A stretch of DNA of 64,000 nucleotides from Paenibacillus harenae DSM 16969 (GTDB lineage Bacteria > Bacillota > Bacilli > Paenibacillales > Paenibacillaceae): the NCBI RefSeq assembly GCF_000422465.1, contig NZ_KE383846.1, positions 62,001 through 126,000 of the forward strand. The letters are read 5' to 3'. Shown here piece after piece: positions 50,031-58,930 of the stretch. Position numbers and translations under genes: made by a program. The first letter of the stretch is position 1. The number at the start of each line of letters is the position of its first letter. The notes below the pieces were generated by a model. That model made no database searches. It saw only the letters and a list, made by a program, of their open reading frames with translations, and had not been told where the DNA came from.

Positions 50031-52598
50031 CTATACAACTTCGACCTGGCTTTCGGCCAAATAATCAATCATCGAGCTAACAGCAATCGCACCTGACGCG
50101 GACGGCTTGCTTAAGGCTTCGCCAACCTCGCGATTCACGAATTGAACGACCTTCGGAACGCCTGGGATAAGATCGAAGAAGTTGTCGGAGAAGCGACCGG
50201 CTTGCTCGGCCTTCAGCCATACTTGCTTCGCCAGCTTATCCGCCGCAAGCTCATATGCCGTTCCCGCGCTGCCTGCCACTTCCCTCACCGTAATCGACGC
50301 TGGCTCCAGACGCAGCTCCTTCGTGCTCGCGAAGTAGTACTGCTTGCTGATTGCAGGCTCCCCGCCGGCGTCTGAAGCAAACTCCGCATGCAGCACTACC
50401 GAGCCGGCCTCGCTTCCGCCAAGCCATTCGTTTTCGTTCAAGGAGTAGACGACCGAAGCGCTGTTGCCCTGCAAAGCTGCCGAAGCGGCGTCCTCCCTTA
50501 GACATACACCGCTGAAATCGTACAACGCAACTTTCAGAGACCCGCTTATCGTTTGAAGCTTATCCGTTACAAGATGAATATTGACCTGTCCGTCGTCCGA
50601 GCGGTCGAACGATAGAATCGTATCTTCGAAGCTATGCTTCGCGTAATGCTGCATCGCCTTCCATTTGCCATAGTAATCGATGCCCGCCCAAGAAGCGACC
50701 GGCCAGCAGTCGTTCATCTGCCAGTAGAGCGTGCCCATGCAATAAGGCATTTTGCGGCGATGCGCCTCGATAGCCATCTTCATCGCTTCCGCTTGGAGCA
50801 CTTGGCTCATGTACAGGAAGGAAGGGAAGTCCTTCGGTTCGTTCATATAAATGTCCATATATTGCTTAATGAGACGGTTGCCGTCGCCGTTCTTCTGATG
50901 GGCGCGCATGACCTTCGAATCCAGCGCCAAGTCCTGCTCGGTAGCGAACGTCATCACCGTATCGTACTCAGGGAACGACTGGAAGCCGTATTCGCTCATG
51001 AAGCGGCCGATCTTCAAGTTATAGTTCTCGAACGGCTCTACCGCATGCCATACTCCCCAATAATGGACGTCGCCCTCCGTCGTCAGCGGATGCGCATGCT
51101 GGTTAATGTCGCCGGATACCGACACAATCGGCGATGAAGGCCAATAATCGATGCCCGGGGCAAAGCTTTCCACGGCCTCGGGCAAGATGCGATGGAAGAT
51201 CGCTTCGTAATCCGCCCAGATTCGCTCGCGCTGCTCGGCTGTATAGCTCTTTTTCCAACCCCAGCCGCCTGTCTCGTCGTACTGCGCCCATGCGGAATCA
51301 ATCTCATTGTTGCCGCACCACAATACGATGGAAGGATGATTGCGCAGCCGCTTCACGTTCTGCTCCGCTTCCGCCTTCACGTTAGCAAGGAATTGTTCGT
51401 CGCCCGGATACATGCTGCAGGCGAACATGAAGTCCTGCCAGACAAGGATCCCGTATTCATCGCATAGCTCGTAGAAGATCGACTGCTCGTAGATGCCGCC
51501 GCCCCACACGCGCAGCATATTCATGTTCGATTCAGCCGCCGAAGCAATCTCATGTCTATACCGGTCGGCCGTGACATCCGTAATGAAGCTGTCATTCGGA
51601 ATATGGTTGGCACCCTTCGCGAATACGGGCACGCCGTTCAGCTCGAAGTAGAAGCTTGCGCCAACGGCATCTTTTTCCCTGACGAGCTTAATCGAACGCA
51701 GGCCCGTACGGGCCGTCTTGTCCGCGACAACCTGCCCGCCTGCGAACAGCTTCGCCGAGAAGCTGTACAGATGAGCTTCGCCAAGCCCTCTGCTCCACCA
51801 TAGCTTCGGATTCGGAATGACGACCGGCACGCTTACGTTGTTTTTACCGGACTTGACGGCTACTTGGCTCTCCCACGTCAGGCCGTCCGCATGCAGGCTC
51901 AGCGTACCGTTCCAATCCCGCTCGGACTCGATCTCGACATGCAGCGTCAGCCGCGCTTCGGCAGCCGCTACCTCATTCTGCTCGACGAACAGATCCGTAA
52001 TGACGCACTCGGACCAGCCTTCCAGCCGAACCTCCCGCCAAATGCCGCTCGTCACGAAGCGCGGACCCCAATCCCAACCGTAATGGTAAGGCGCTTTGCG
52101 TGCAAAAATACTAATTTTATTGTCTCCCAGTCCGCCAAGCTCCGACTGGTCGTTCGATGCCGGGAGATTGTAGCCAAGCACGTCGATCTTAGGCAAATCC
52201 GCTTTTACCGGCGAGCGGAACTTGATATGCAGCGTATTTCCTTGTTCTCTTACAAGATTCTTCACATCCGCTCGCCAAGCGCGGAACATATTGTCTGCCG
52301 ACAGCACATGAACGCCGTTTACAGAAACGTCCGCATAAGTATCAAGCCCGTCGAACGCGAGCTCAATCGATGATGCCGCAAACAAGCTGCGCGGCACGTC
52401 GAAAGTAGATTCGTACTCCCAATCTATTTTGTCGATCCACTGCAAATCATGTTCATTCGTCGCGTAGAACGGATCCTTGATCACGCCGTTCTTCAGCAAA
52501 TCCGTATGGACGCAGCCCGGCACGACGGCCGGAAGCCACTCCTTCTCCTCGCATGCTTTAAATTTCCAGTCGCTCAATAACGGTAAAGTTTCTCTCAT
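50031..52598 (-). CDS. Beta-mannosidase, GH2 family
   Basis: This 855-residue enzyme removes mannose from beta-manno-oligosaccharides. The GH2 sandwich, Ig-like and barrel domains are in order. The acid/base Glu is in VLWCGNNEIDSAW, the nucleophile Glu in MSEYGFQSFPE, and ANHIPNDSF and MRVWGGGIYE are mannosidase-type strings. The length matches bacterial beta-mannosidases. No signal peptide is present, so it acts on imported oligosaccharides. AGGAGG seven bases before this ATG is preferred to the adjacent upstream GTG. Confidence 0.95.
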   Translation of the reverse strand: MRETLPLLSDWKFKACEEKEWLPAVVPGCVHTDLLKNGVIKDPFYATNEHDLQWIDKIDWEYESTFDVPRSLFAASSIELAFDGLDTYADVSVNGVHVLSADNMFRAWRADVKNLVREQGNTLHIKFRSPVKADLPKIDVLGYNLPASNDQSELGGLGDNKISIFARKAPYHYGWDWGPRFVTSGIWREVRLEGWSECVITDLFVEQNEVAAAEARLTLHVEIESERDWNGTLSLHADGLTWESQVAVKSGKNNVSVPVVIPNPKLWWSRGLGEAHLYSFSAKLFAGGQVVADKTARTGLRSIKLVREKDAVGASFYFELNGVPVFAKGANHIPNDSFITDVTADRYRHEIASAAESNMNMLRVWGGGIYEQSIFYELCDEYGILVWQDFMFACSMYPGDEQFLANVKAEAEQNVKRLRNHPSIVLWCGNNEIDSAWAQYDETGGWGWKKSYTAEQRERIWADYEAIFHRILPEAVESFAPGIDYWPSSPIVSVSGDINQHAHPLTTEGDVHYWGVWHAVEPFENYNLKIGRFMSEYGFQSFPEYDTVMTFATEQDLALDSKVMRAHQKNGDGNRLIKQYMDIYMNEPKDFPSFLYMSQVLQAEAMKMAIEAHRRKMPYCMGTLYWQMNDCWPVASWAGIDYYGKWKAMQHYAKHSFEDTILSFDRSDDGQVNIHLVTDKLQTISGSLKVALYDFSGVCLREDAASAALQGNSASVVYSLNENEWLGGSEAGSVVLHAEFASDAGGEPAISKQYYFASTKELRLEPASITVREVAGSAGTAYELAADKLAKQVWLKAEQAGRFSDNFFDLIPGVPKVVQFVNREVGEALSKPSASGAIAVSSMIDYLAESQVEVV

Positions 52599-52688
52599 CA
52601 CTCTTCCTCCTGTAGTCTATCTTCTGTGTATTCCTATCACTGCTATATTTCTCTTTCTTCCTGCTATAAACATCTTCCGCATCGGAAG

Positions 52689-53720
52689 CTAGCGCAGCGG
52701 ATAGCTCCTCAGATCGGGTACCTCATCTCTCGTCACCGAGAACGGATGGTTGTAGAACTTTAGCAGCTGCTCCAGCTCCGTATATTCGCCTGAATATTGC
52801 TTTCGTCCGTCCTTCACCGTATAGACGAAGTTGCCGTACCACGTACAATTCCAAGCCCAAAGCGCTTGATCGCGCAGCATCAGATCCGGGTCCGGAATCG
52901 GGCCATTCTCCGATAAAGCGATGATCTTGTTCATCTTCGTATACGACCGGGCCGCTCGGAATCGCTCGGCCTGCGATTCATAATGCTGGGCCGGCGGATA
53001 AATATCTTCTCCGATAATATCGACGTATTCATCGCCCGGATACCAGTCGGAATGCTGCCCGTTCCATACCCATATCAGATGGTTCAGCTTATGCATGTTC
53101 GTCATTCTGTCATACATCAGCTTCCATAGCTTGACGCAAGGCTCGGCCCCCTTCGCCCCCCACCAGAACCAACCGCCTGACGCCTCGTGCAGCGGACGCC
53201 ATAATACCGGTACGCCTGCTTCCTGCAAGCGCAGCAGTTGGACCGAGATCGCGTCGATATCCCTAATGAGCAGCAAGTAGTCTTCCGAAGATTCGTCGTC
53301 CATTGCCTTCTTCACATCGAACGTCGTTGCGTTCGTATAGAAGCCTCTGTCCCAATTGCGGTCCGGCAGTTCATCGATCAAGTCTTTAGGCGCGTTCCAA
53401 TGCCAGCAAAAAGTGACAATGCCCCCGTTATTCCACCAATCGATCGCAATGTCGGTATCGCTGCACACAGAGCCGCGCTCCGTTCGCGAGGGCGTGTAGT
53501 TCATGAAGTCGAAGCCGTACACTGCCGGATACCTGCCTGTCGTTTCGTAAATGATGTCTACCTCCGGGGAAGTAACGACCCCGATCTGTTGACCGGTCAA
53601 TATCCGCTTCCCATAGCTGTCGCATAAGTAGGTCATCAGCCGCTTGGCGTTGTCCTCCGCATTCGGATTAATGAGGTTAGGCTCTACTCGAAAAAAAGCT
53701 TGATCGTTCGTATTTATCAT
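52689..53720 (-). CDS. Beta-mannanase, GH26 family, intracellular
   Basis: This 343-residue hydrolase cleaves beta-1,4-mannan. The acid/base Glu is in WRPLHEASGGWFWWG (about residue 174), and the nucleophile Glu is in IALSENGPIPD. FCWHWNAP and GEDIYPP are further GH26 landmarks. There is no signal peptide and no binding module, so it is likely a cytoplasmic enzyme that works on imported mannooligosaccharides together with the GH2 mannosidase 90 bp downstream. GGGAG precedes the ATG by eight bases. Confidence 0.95.
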   Translation of the reverse strand: MINTNDQAFFRVEPNLINPNAEDNAKRLMTYLCDSYGKRILTGQQIGVVTSPEVDIIYETTGRYPAVYGFDFMNYTPSRTERGSVCSDTDIAIDWWNNGGIVTFCWHWNAPKDLIDELPDRNWDRGFYTNATTFDVKKAMDDESSEDYLLLIRDIDAISVQLLRLQEAGVPVLWRPLHEASGGWFWWGAKGAEPCVKLWKLMYDRMTNMHKLNHLIWVWNGQHSDWYPGDEYVDIIGEDIYPPAQHYESQAERFRAARSYTKMNKIIALSENGPIPDPDLMLRDQALWAWNCTWYGNFVYTVKDGRKQYSGEYTELEQLLKFYNHPFSVTRDEVPDLRSYPLR

Positions 53721-53781
53721 TAGCGGCTTCTCCCATTCATCGCTTTTCTTTATTTACTTCAACCTATATCGGCTTTCTTCC

Positions 53782-54789
53782 TTAACCGATAATACCGGAA
53801 CGCTCAACGCTCTCAACGAAGTAACGCTGTACGATCAAGTACAAAATAATGAGCGGAATAATAGCGAGCAAAATGCCCGTATCGATAATAAGCGCCACGT
53901 GGTTCGGGTCGGCCTTCACGTTCGTCCCCGTACCGACGCCGGTCAACACCGGAATGAGCGCGTTCGCCTGCGCGGGCAGAGATGCGATCTTGATCGGCAT
54001 GAGCGATGTCTCGCTCATGAACAGCGACGTATAGATCGTATCGTTGTATTGCCATACGAAGCAGAACAGGATAACTGTAATCATCGGCGGAATCGCGTTA
54101 GGCAGCATAATGCGCAGAAACGTCTTAATGCCGCCCGCGCCGTCGATTAGCGCCGCTTCTTCGATTTCCTTAGGCATTCCTTTGAAAAACTGGCGGAAAA
54201 TGTAGATGAACAATCCCGCCTTCAGCCCCATCGCCGTGGCCGACGTAATAATCGACGGCCAATACGTATTCAGCAGGTTAACGCCTTCCTTGCCGGTGAA
54301 CAAGGACACCAGCCCGAGCACATCGAAGCTTCTGAAGTGCAAGTACATCGGGACGAGCAGCGTGCTCGTAGGCACGAGTATCGTCAATATGACGAGCGCG
54401 AACAGAACGTTGCTGCCCGGGAAGTTGAAACGGGCAAATCCGTATCCGGCCAGCGCGCACGATGCGCCTGTCAGCAGCGTCGTGGCGACGACGAACAGCA
54501 TCGTATTGCCAAGCAGCGGGAAGTAGTCCAAAATTTCCATCGCCAGCTTCAAGTTGTCAAGCGTGAAGTGGACGGGAACCATATAAATCGTCGGATTGTA
54601 AATATCGATCTTGTCCTTGAATGCCGTCGAGAACTTCATAAGGAGCGGATAAATAATAATAAACGAGATGCCGATGACGAGCATGTAGCGGAAGATGGAG
54701 TACAGAATATCGACCGTTTTGTTTCTCGCCTTTTGCAGCCTGTATTTGTTCGCCTCGTTGCTGACCGCCTGAGGAGTCCCAGCTTCCAT
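53782..54789 (-). CDS. Carbohydrate ABC transporter permease, MalG type (pair B)
   Basis: This 335-residue CUT1 permease has six membrane segments. The EAA loop EIEEAALIDGAGGIKTFLRI (near residue 210) contacts the ATPase. The N-terminal soluble part of about 30 residues is longer than in the pair A partner. It lies 29 bp after the MalF-type gene and before the GH26 gene. Pair B is one of two complete permease pairs in the locus. GGAGG lies seven bases before the ATG. Confidence 0.93.
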   Translation of the reverse strand: MEAGTPQAVSNEANKYRLQKARNKTVDILYSIFRYMLVIGISFIIIYPLLMKFSTAFKDKIDIYNPTIYMVPVHFTLDNLKLAMEILDYFPLLGNTMLFVVATTLLTGASCALAGYGFARFNFPGSNVLFALVILTILVPTSTLLVPMYLHFRSFDVLGLVSLFTGKEGVNLLNTYWPSIITSATAMGLKAGLFIYIFRQFFKGMPKEIEEAALIDGAGGIKTFLRIMLPNAIPPMITVILFCFVWQYNDTIYTSLFMSETSLMPIKIASLPAQANALIPVLTGVGTGTNVKADPNHVALIIDTGILLAIIPLIILYLIVQRYFVESVERSGIIG

Positions 54790-54818
54790 CTTATTTCCTC
54801 CTTCGCTATCGCTTGAAC

Positions 54819-55718
54819 TTAGTTATAATGGATTCTCTTCGCGAGTATCCATCCGATCGCGACGAGAATGATACCGACGATAAGGGTATAAATCCATGAC
54901 ATAGCCGAGCTAAGCCCGAAATTTTGCGTTTCGAATGCGGTCGTGAAGATTTCTTCGGTAACCGGGCTTCCCGCGAACGAATCGATAATCGTATAAATGA
55001 TGTTCGTCAGAATAAGCGGGCTAACCATCGGGAACGTAATTTTCCAGAACGACTCGTAAGACGTTGCGCCTTCCATCTTGGCCACTTCGTACATCGAGCC
55101 GGGCACAGATTGCAGCGCCGCCAGGAAAATGAGGATTTGAACCCCGGAGCTCGTAATAATCTCGTAAATTCGCATAATCGCTCCGACGATATAATCGACG
55201 AACGAGATTGGAAGACCGATATCGCTCAAGATCATGACCATCGACATAATATTGTACTCCGACGTCGACCCGCCCATTTCGTTCACGACGCTCGCATCGC
55301 CGACGAGGTTGATCAGACCCGCCGATTCCGCCGACGCAATGGCGTTGGATGCCAGAATGACCGGCAGGAAGAAGATCGCTCTCGCGAGCGTTCTTCCGCG
55401 GAACTTCTGGTTGAGCAGCGTTGCCGAGAACAAGCTGAAGAATAGGATCATCGGCACGTTAAGCAGCATCTCCGATACCGACTGGGTCAATATCCGGTTG
55501 AACGTCGCATCCACGAACAGCGCGTTGTTGAAGTTGTCCCAGCCGACGCCTTCCAGCTCGAAACCGTTAAGGCCGACAGTCAGCTTGCTGAAGCTGAATT
55601 GCACCGATTGGAAGAGCGGCGCCGCGAACAGCAGTACGAAGCCGATCAGCCAAGGCAATATGAAGGCGATTCCGAGCAATGAGCGTTTGCGGGCTAAAGT
55701 AAGCTTCGTTCCATTCAT
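54819..55718 (-). CDS. Carbohydrate ABC transporter permease, MalF type (pair B)
   Basis: This 299-residue CUT1 permease has six membrane segments and the EAA-like loop YEVAKMEGATSYESFWKITF near residue 209. Its start overlaps the DUF5696 stop by 4 bp (ATGA), so translation is coupled. An inserted extracellular loop of about 60 residues (VGDASVVNEMGG, near residues 135-155) is larger than in standard MalF-type domains. Function with pair A in one importer or as a second importer cannot be decided from sequence. Confidence 0.92.
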   Translation of the reverse strand: MNGTKLTLARKRSLLGIAFILPWLIGFVLLFAAPLFQSVQFSFSKLTVGLNGFELEGVGWDNFNNALFVDATFNRILTQSVSEMLLNVPMILFFSLFSATLLNQKFRGRTLARAIFFLPVILASNAIASAESAGLINLVGDASVVNEMGGSTSEYNIMSMVMILSDIGLPISFVDYIVGAIMRIYEIITSSGVQILIFLAALQSVPGSMYEVAKMEGATSYESFWKITFPMVSPLILTNIIYTIIDSFAGSPVTEEIFTTAFETQNFGLSSAMSWIYTLIVGIILVAIGWILAKRIHYN

Positions 55719-58294
55719 GGCTGTTCACCGCCTATCGAATAATGTTGAGGGTCGACCGTAACGCCGCCAACGGTCACCGCTTGATCCGTATAGTTGACAA
55801 TGATCGAGCTGCCGTTGCTGTACTTCACTTCGACGACGCCTTCTTGATGGCGGATATGCTCCGTCATTGTCTCGCTTCGAAGCGGTGCCAAAGCCGTGTT
55901 CGCTTCCTTATACATCGCAACCGCCTGGTCGTACCAATCCTTGTAGGAAGTCGAGAAGCTTGTGTCGAAATGCGTGAACTTCAGCTTTGACGGCGGTTCG
56001 TACGTCCAGGAGAAGTACGGCGCAGCGCCGAGCTCGATCGCCTTCAGCAATTGCAGCTTCGTATCCTGCTCGTCGCTAAGATTCATCGCTTTGCCCGTAT
56101 AGTCTGCGAAGCCGTGCACGACCATCTCGTAGAACGGGACTTCTTCGTCCGTAATAAGGAAGCCGCTGGAATCGGTCGGCACATCGATCAAATGATCCGC
56201 GTACGGGAATGCGTAAGAGTTCCCGCCGGCAATCATCGTCTCGTGCGTGCGCTCATCGAGCTTGCCGAGCTGCTCCTTGACGATTTCCTTCGCCGTCTCG
56301 CGATGCACCACCCGGCTTACGCGATAATCGGAGACCAGCATGCCGCCAAGATCGCGCAGCGACAGACCGTTTATGCCAAGCTTGTCGTATTGATTCATGA
56401 ACTTGTCAACGTAGTACGGCAGCTTCGCCGGCGATAGCAGATAATAAGTGCCAAGGAACCTATCCATCCGGTTCAAAGCCCGGTTGTACGGATACAGCTC
56501 CGCCTCTTCGCGGGTAACGAATCTGGCTGCATCGGACGATGGAGCGAATCCGCCGTCGTCATGGTACATTTGCTGGAACGCGACGTCAGGGAATAGCATG
56601 CCGCCCGCTTCCTCGAGCTGCTTCGCCAATGCGGCAAGGTCTTGCTTGCCGCCCAGCACGGCATCCGTCTTCAGCTTAACCGGCGTCTTATGGTTGACGC
56701 CTTTGCCGAACCAGCCGGAGTAGCGCATCATAAGCCGGTCTACTCCATCCCGCTTCAGCTGCGCGGCGATTTGCGACGCTTCCTTGAAGCTCGTCATCGA
56801 TACGACAGCGTCGTAAGGCACGCCGAGCATCGACTTTCTTTTGTCAACGGAACCCGTAATCGTAAGGTAGAACGGCAATGCCTTCTCCCCGCTAAGCGGC
56901 TGAAGCGCTTGTTCCTTAACGAGCTTCTCTCTGTAATGCTCCGCCATGCCGGAATAGCTTGACTGCTCGCTTGGCAGAAAGCTGTAGCGAATCTGAATAT
57001 CGCCGGTATAGATTTGTTCATTAAGCAACTGAATTTCTTGAATCGTAGCTCCCGTATACAGCTCGAGCTCATCTTCGCCGCGAAGGGCGAACGACGTATA
57101 GGCGTAGTTGTAGCCGTTTTTGCGTCCGCTCACGTCGGCCGCAATGCTTGCTATGGCGTCGCCCTCCTCGATAACCGCGAACCATGCCGCGTCATCCGCC
57201 TTCATGCCGAATACCGGCATTCTCGCGCTCTCGGTCACTTGACCGCGACGCCGGGTGTTGTCGTTCGGGTCGAAGCCGTATACCTTCTGTACGTATTGCT
57301 CTTCCTTCACCTTGCCGTTGTTCAGGTTAATCAGGCTTCCCGAACCATCGGGGACGAAGATATAGCCTTCCGTACTCGAATCGGCCGCGCCGAAGAAGTT
57401 AAGCAGCTCGATGCTGCCGATCTTCAAGGCGCCGCTTTCCTTGATTTGGCTGACGGGGACGGATACGATCAGCTCTCCTCCGTCCAGTCGATATTCAAGC
57501 GGGATCGTAAAGCTCGGCTTGTCGCTTCCGCCGCCTCCGGATACGCCGTTCTCCTCGTTGTCGAAAGCAAGATCCTCCTCGGTATAACCGGCCGCTTGGA
57601 AGGCGGCGATCATCTTGTTCAAGACAAGCTGCTTCGAAACCTGCTCATCCAGCCGCTCCAATATATCCGGGTTTCCTTCCTTCGGATAATACCGGGTCGA
57701 GACATACCTCGCTTGCGAAGCGTCGAGCTTCGACACCAGCTTCTCTTCCATCCTCGACTTGCTGATATACTTCGGCAGCGCGTCGATACCGAGCGACATA
57801 TCGCCCAGCGTATACGTAATGCGCACGCCGTTCGCGATACTCTCCGCCGTGAACTGCTTCGAGCTGATGCTCTTCCCGAAGTTGGTGAACGTATTCAGCG
57901 TTCCTACGGAATCGCGGAACAGTACCGACACTTGCGAGGACATCACTTCCTTCTCGTATGGCGAAGCGATCGTATCCTCATTCCGTTTCTCGGGATTGCT
58001 GTACCATACCCGGTTGTGGCGCTTATCCTTGACTGCGACCTCCGTCGTATCGGGATTGAAGTAGAGCGACAGCTCCGCATTATCCGCCACAAGCTTCATC
58101 CCCGGCACGCCTTGCGACGAATCCGGCAGCGCCTTCAACTCGCTTCCGGCCTCCAACTCGGCTGTAGTCTCCAGGTAAGCGGCTGCGTCGACTGCCTTCA
58201 CCCCGCGGTCGATCACAAGCAGGATAACGACGGCAACGATGATTATAGCTGCAGCACAGGCCAACGCCGCAACGAGAATCTTTCTATTTTTCAC
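55715..58294 (-). CDS. DUF5696 membrane-anchored protein
   Basis: This 859-residue protein has one N-terminal membrane helix (residues 6-28) and a large extracellular part. Residues 50-330 are beta-rich (LSLYFNPDTTEVAVKDKRHN), and about 490-760 look like a TIM barrel (GVDRLMMRYSGWFGKG, GLSLRDLGGMLVSDY). The C-terminus ends in another beta domain (IIVNYTDQAVTVGGV). DUF5696 has no assigned activity that I know. The barrel and its place between two permease pairs suggest a surface glycosidase or glycan-handling factor, which is inference. The start is GTG with AAAGGAGG. Confidence 0.85.
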   Translation of the reverse strand: MKNRKILVAALACAAAIIIVAVVILLVIDRGVKAVDAAAYLETTAELEAGSELKALPDSSQGVPGMKLVADNAELSLYFNPDTTEVAVKDKRHNRVWYSNPEKRNEDTIASPYEKEVMSSQVSVLFRDSVGTLNTFTNFGKSISSKQFTAESIANGVRITYTLGDMSLGIDALPKYISKSRMEEKLVSKLDASQARYVSTRYYPKEGNPDILERLDEQVSKQLVLNKMIAAFQAAGYTEEDLAFDNEENGVSGGGGSDKPSFTIPLEYRLDGGELIVSVPVSQIKESGALKIGSIELLNFFGAADSSTEGYIFVPDGSGSLINLNNGKVKEEQYVQKVYGFDPNDNTRRRGQVTESARMPVFGMKADDAAWFAVIEEGDAIASIAADVSGRKNGYNYAYTSFALRGEDELELYTGATIQEIQLLNEQIYTGDIQIRYSFLPSEQSSYSGMAEHYREKLVKEQALQPLSGEKALPFYLTITGSVDKRKSMLGVPYDAVVSMTSFKEASQIAAQLKRDGVDRLMMRYSGWFGKGVNHKTPVKLKTDAVLGGKQDLAALAKQLEEAGGMLFPDVAFQQMYHDDGGFAPSSDAARFVTREEAELYPYNRALNRMDRFLGTYYLLSPAKLPYYVDKFMNQYDKLGINGLSLRDLGGMLVSDYRVSRVVHRETAKEIVKEQLGKLDERTHETMIAGGNSYAFPYADHLIDVPTDSSGFLITDEEVPFYEMVVHGFADYTGKAMNLSDEQDTKLQLLKAIELGAAPYFSWTYEPPSKLKFTHFDTSFSTSYKDWYDQAVAMYKEANTALAPLRSETMTEHIRHQEGVVEVKYSNGSSIIVNYTDQAVTVGGVTVDPQHYSIGGEQP

Positions 58295-58309
58295 TTGATG
58301 CGGCCTCCT

Positions 58310-58930
58310 TTACGTACGGAAAGTAAGTTCCCGGTAAATGTTCACGATAAATTCAATGATTTGCTGCATCATGCTCATGACGAGCGTGCCAAGGAACACG
58401 ATTATGCCCATGACGATAACGGTCAGCGCCATCGTTACGATCGTCTTAAACGCCGAATATTGGTGGACGGTCATCGTGCCTACGAACAGCAAGCCAATGA
58501 ACCATATCGTCGAGATCGAATGGAACAAGTAGTAAAAGGCCGTCTCTTCCTGCACCATGAAGCGGCTCGCTATCGTCATCGGCACATAGATCAGCACGAG
58601 CGGCAGCAGCGCGTACCCGGTTGCCATGACGATTTCCTTGAATTTTCCTTCGCCGTCCATGAGCGTCGTAATGGCCCAGTTCGAGACGCACCATAAGAAA
58701 AACGGAAATACGATTGTGATGAGCTGCGTCAAGCTGTTCAAATACCTCGGATCGTTATAGTTGACGAGAAAGCCCGCGAATTGATTTTGCAAAATGACCG
58801 TTAGAACGACGAGAGCCAGGATGAACAAAGCGACGCGCACCTTGCCTTTGCCGTCGTATTTCATATCCCAGAAGCCGTCGAACGGATGCACGATCAGATG
58901 CAGCGGAAACTTGATAAAATCCTGCTTCAT
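58310..58930 (-). CDS. Yip1-family integral membrane protein
   Basis: This 206-residue protein has five predicted membrane segments and the YIP1-family start HLIVHPFDGFWDMKYDGKGK. Its function in bacteria is not established. It overlaps the NHL/TPR gene by 4 bp and lies 15 bp before the DUF5696 gene, so the three accessory genes are translationally linked and probably act as a complex at the membrane. Confidence 0.85.
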   Translation of the reverse strand: MKQDFIKFPLHLIVHPFDGFWDMKYDGKGKVRVALFILALVVLTVILQNQFAGFLVNYNDPRYLNSLTQLITIVFPFFLWCVSNWAITTLMDGEGKFKEIVMATGYALLPLVLIYVPMTIASRFMVQEETAFYYLFHSISTIWFIGLLFVGTMTVHQYSAFKTIVTMALTVIVMGIIVFLGTLVMSMMQQIIEFIVNIYRELTFRT

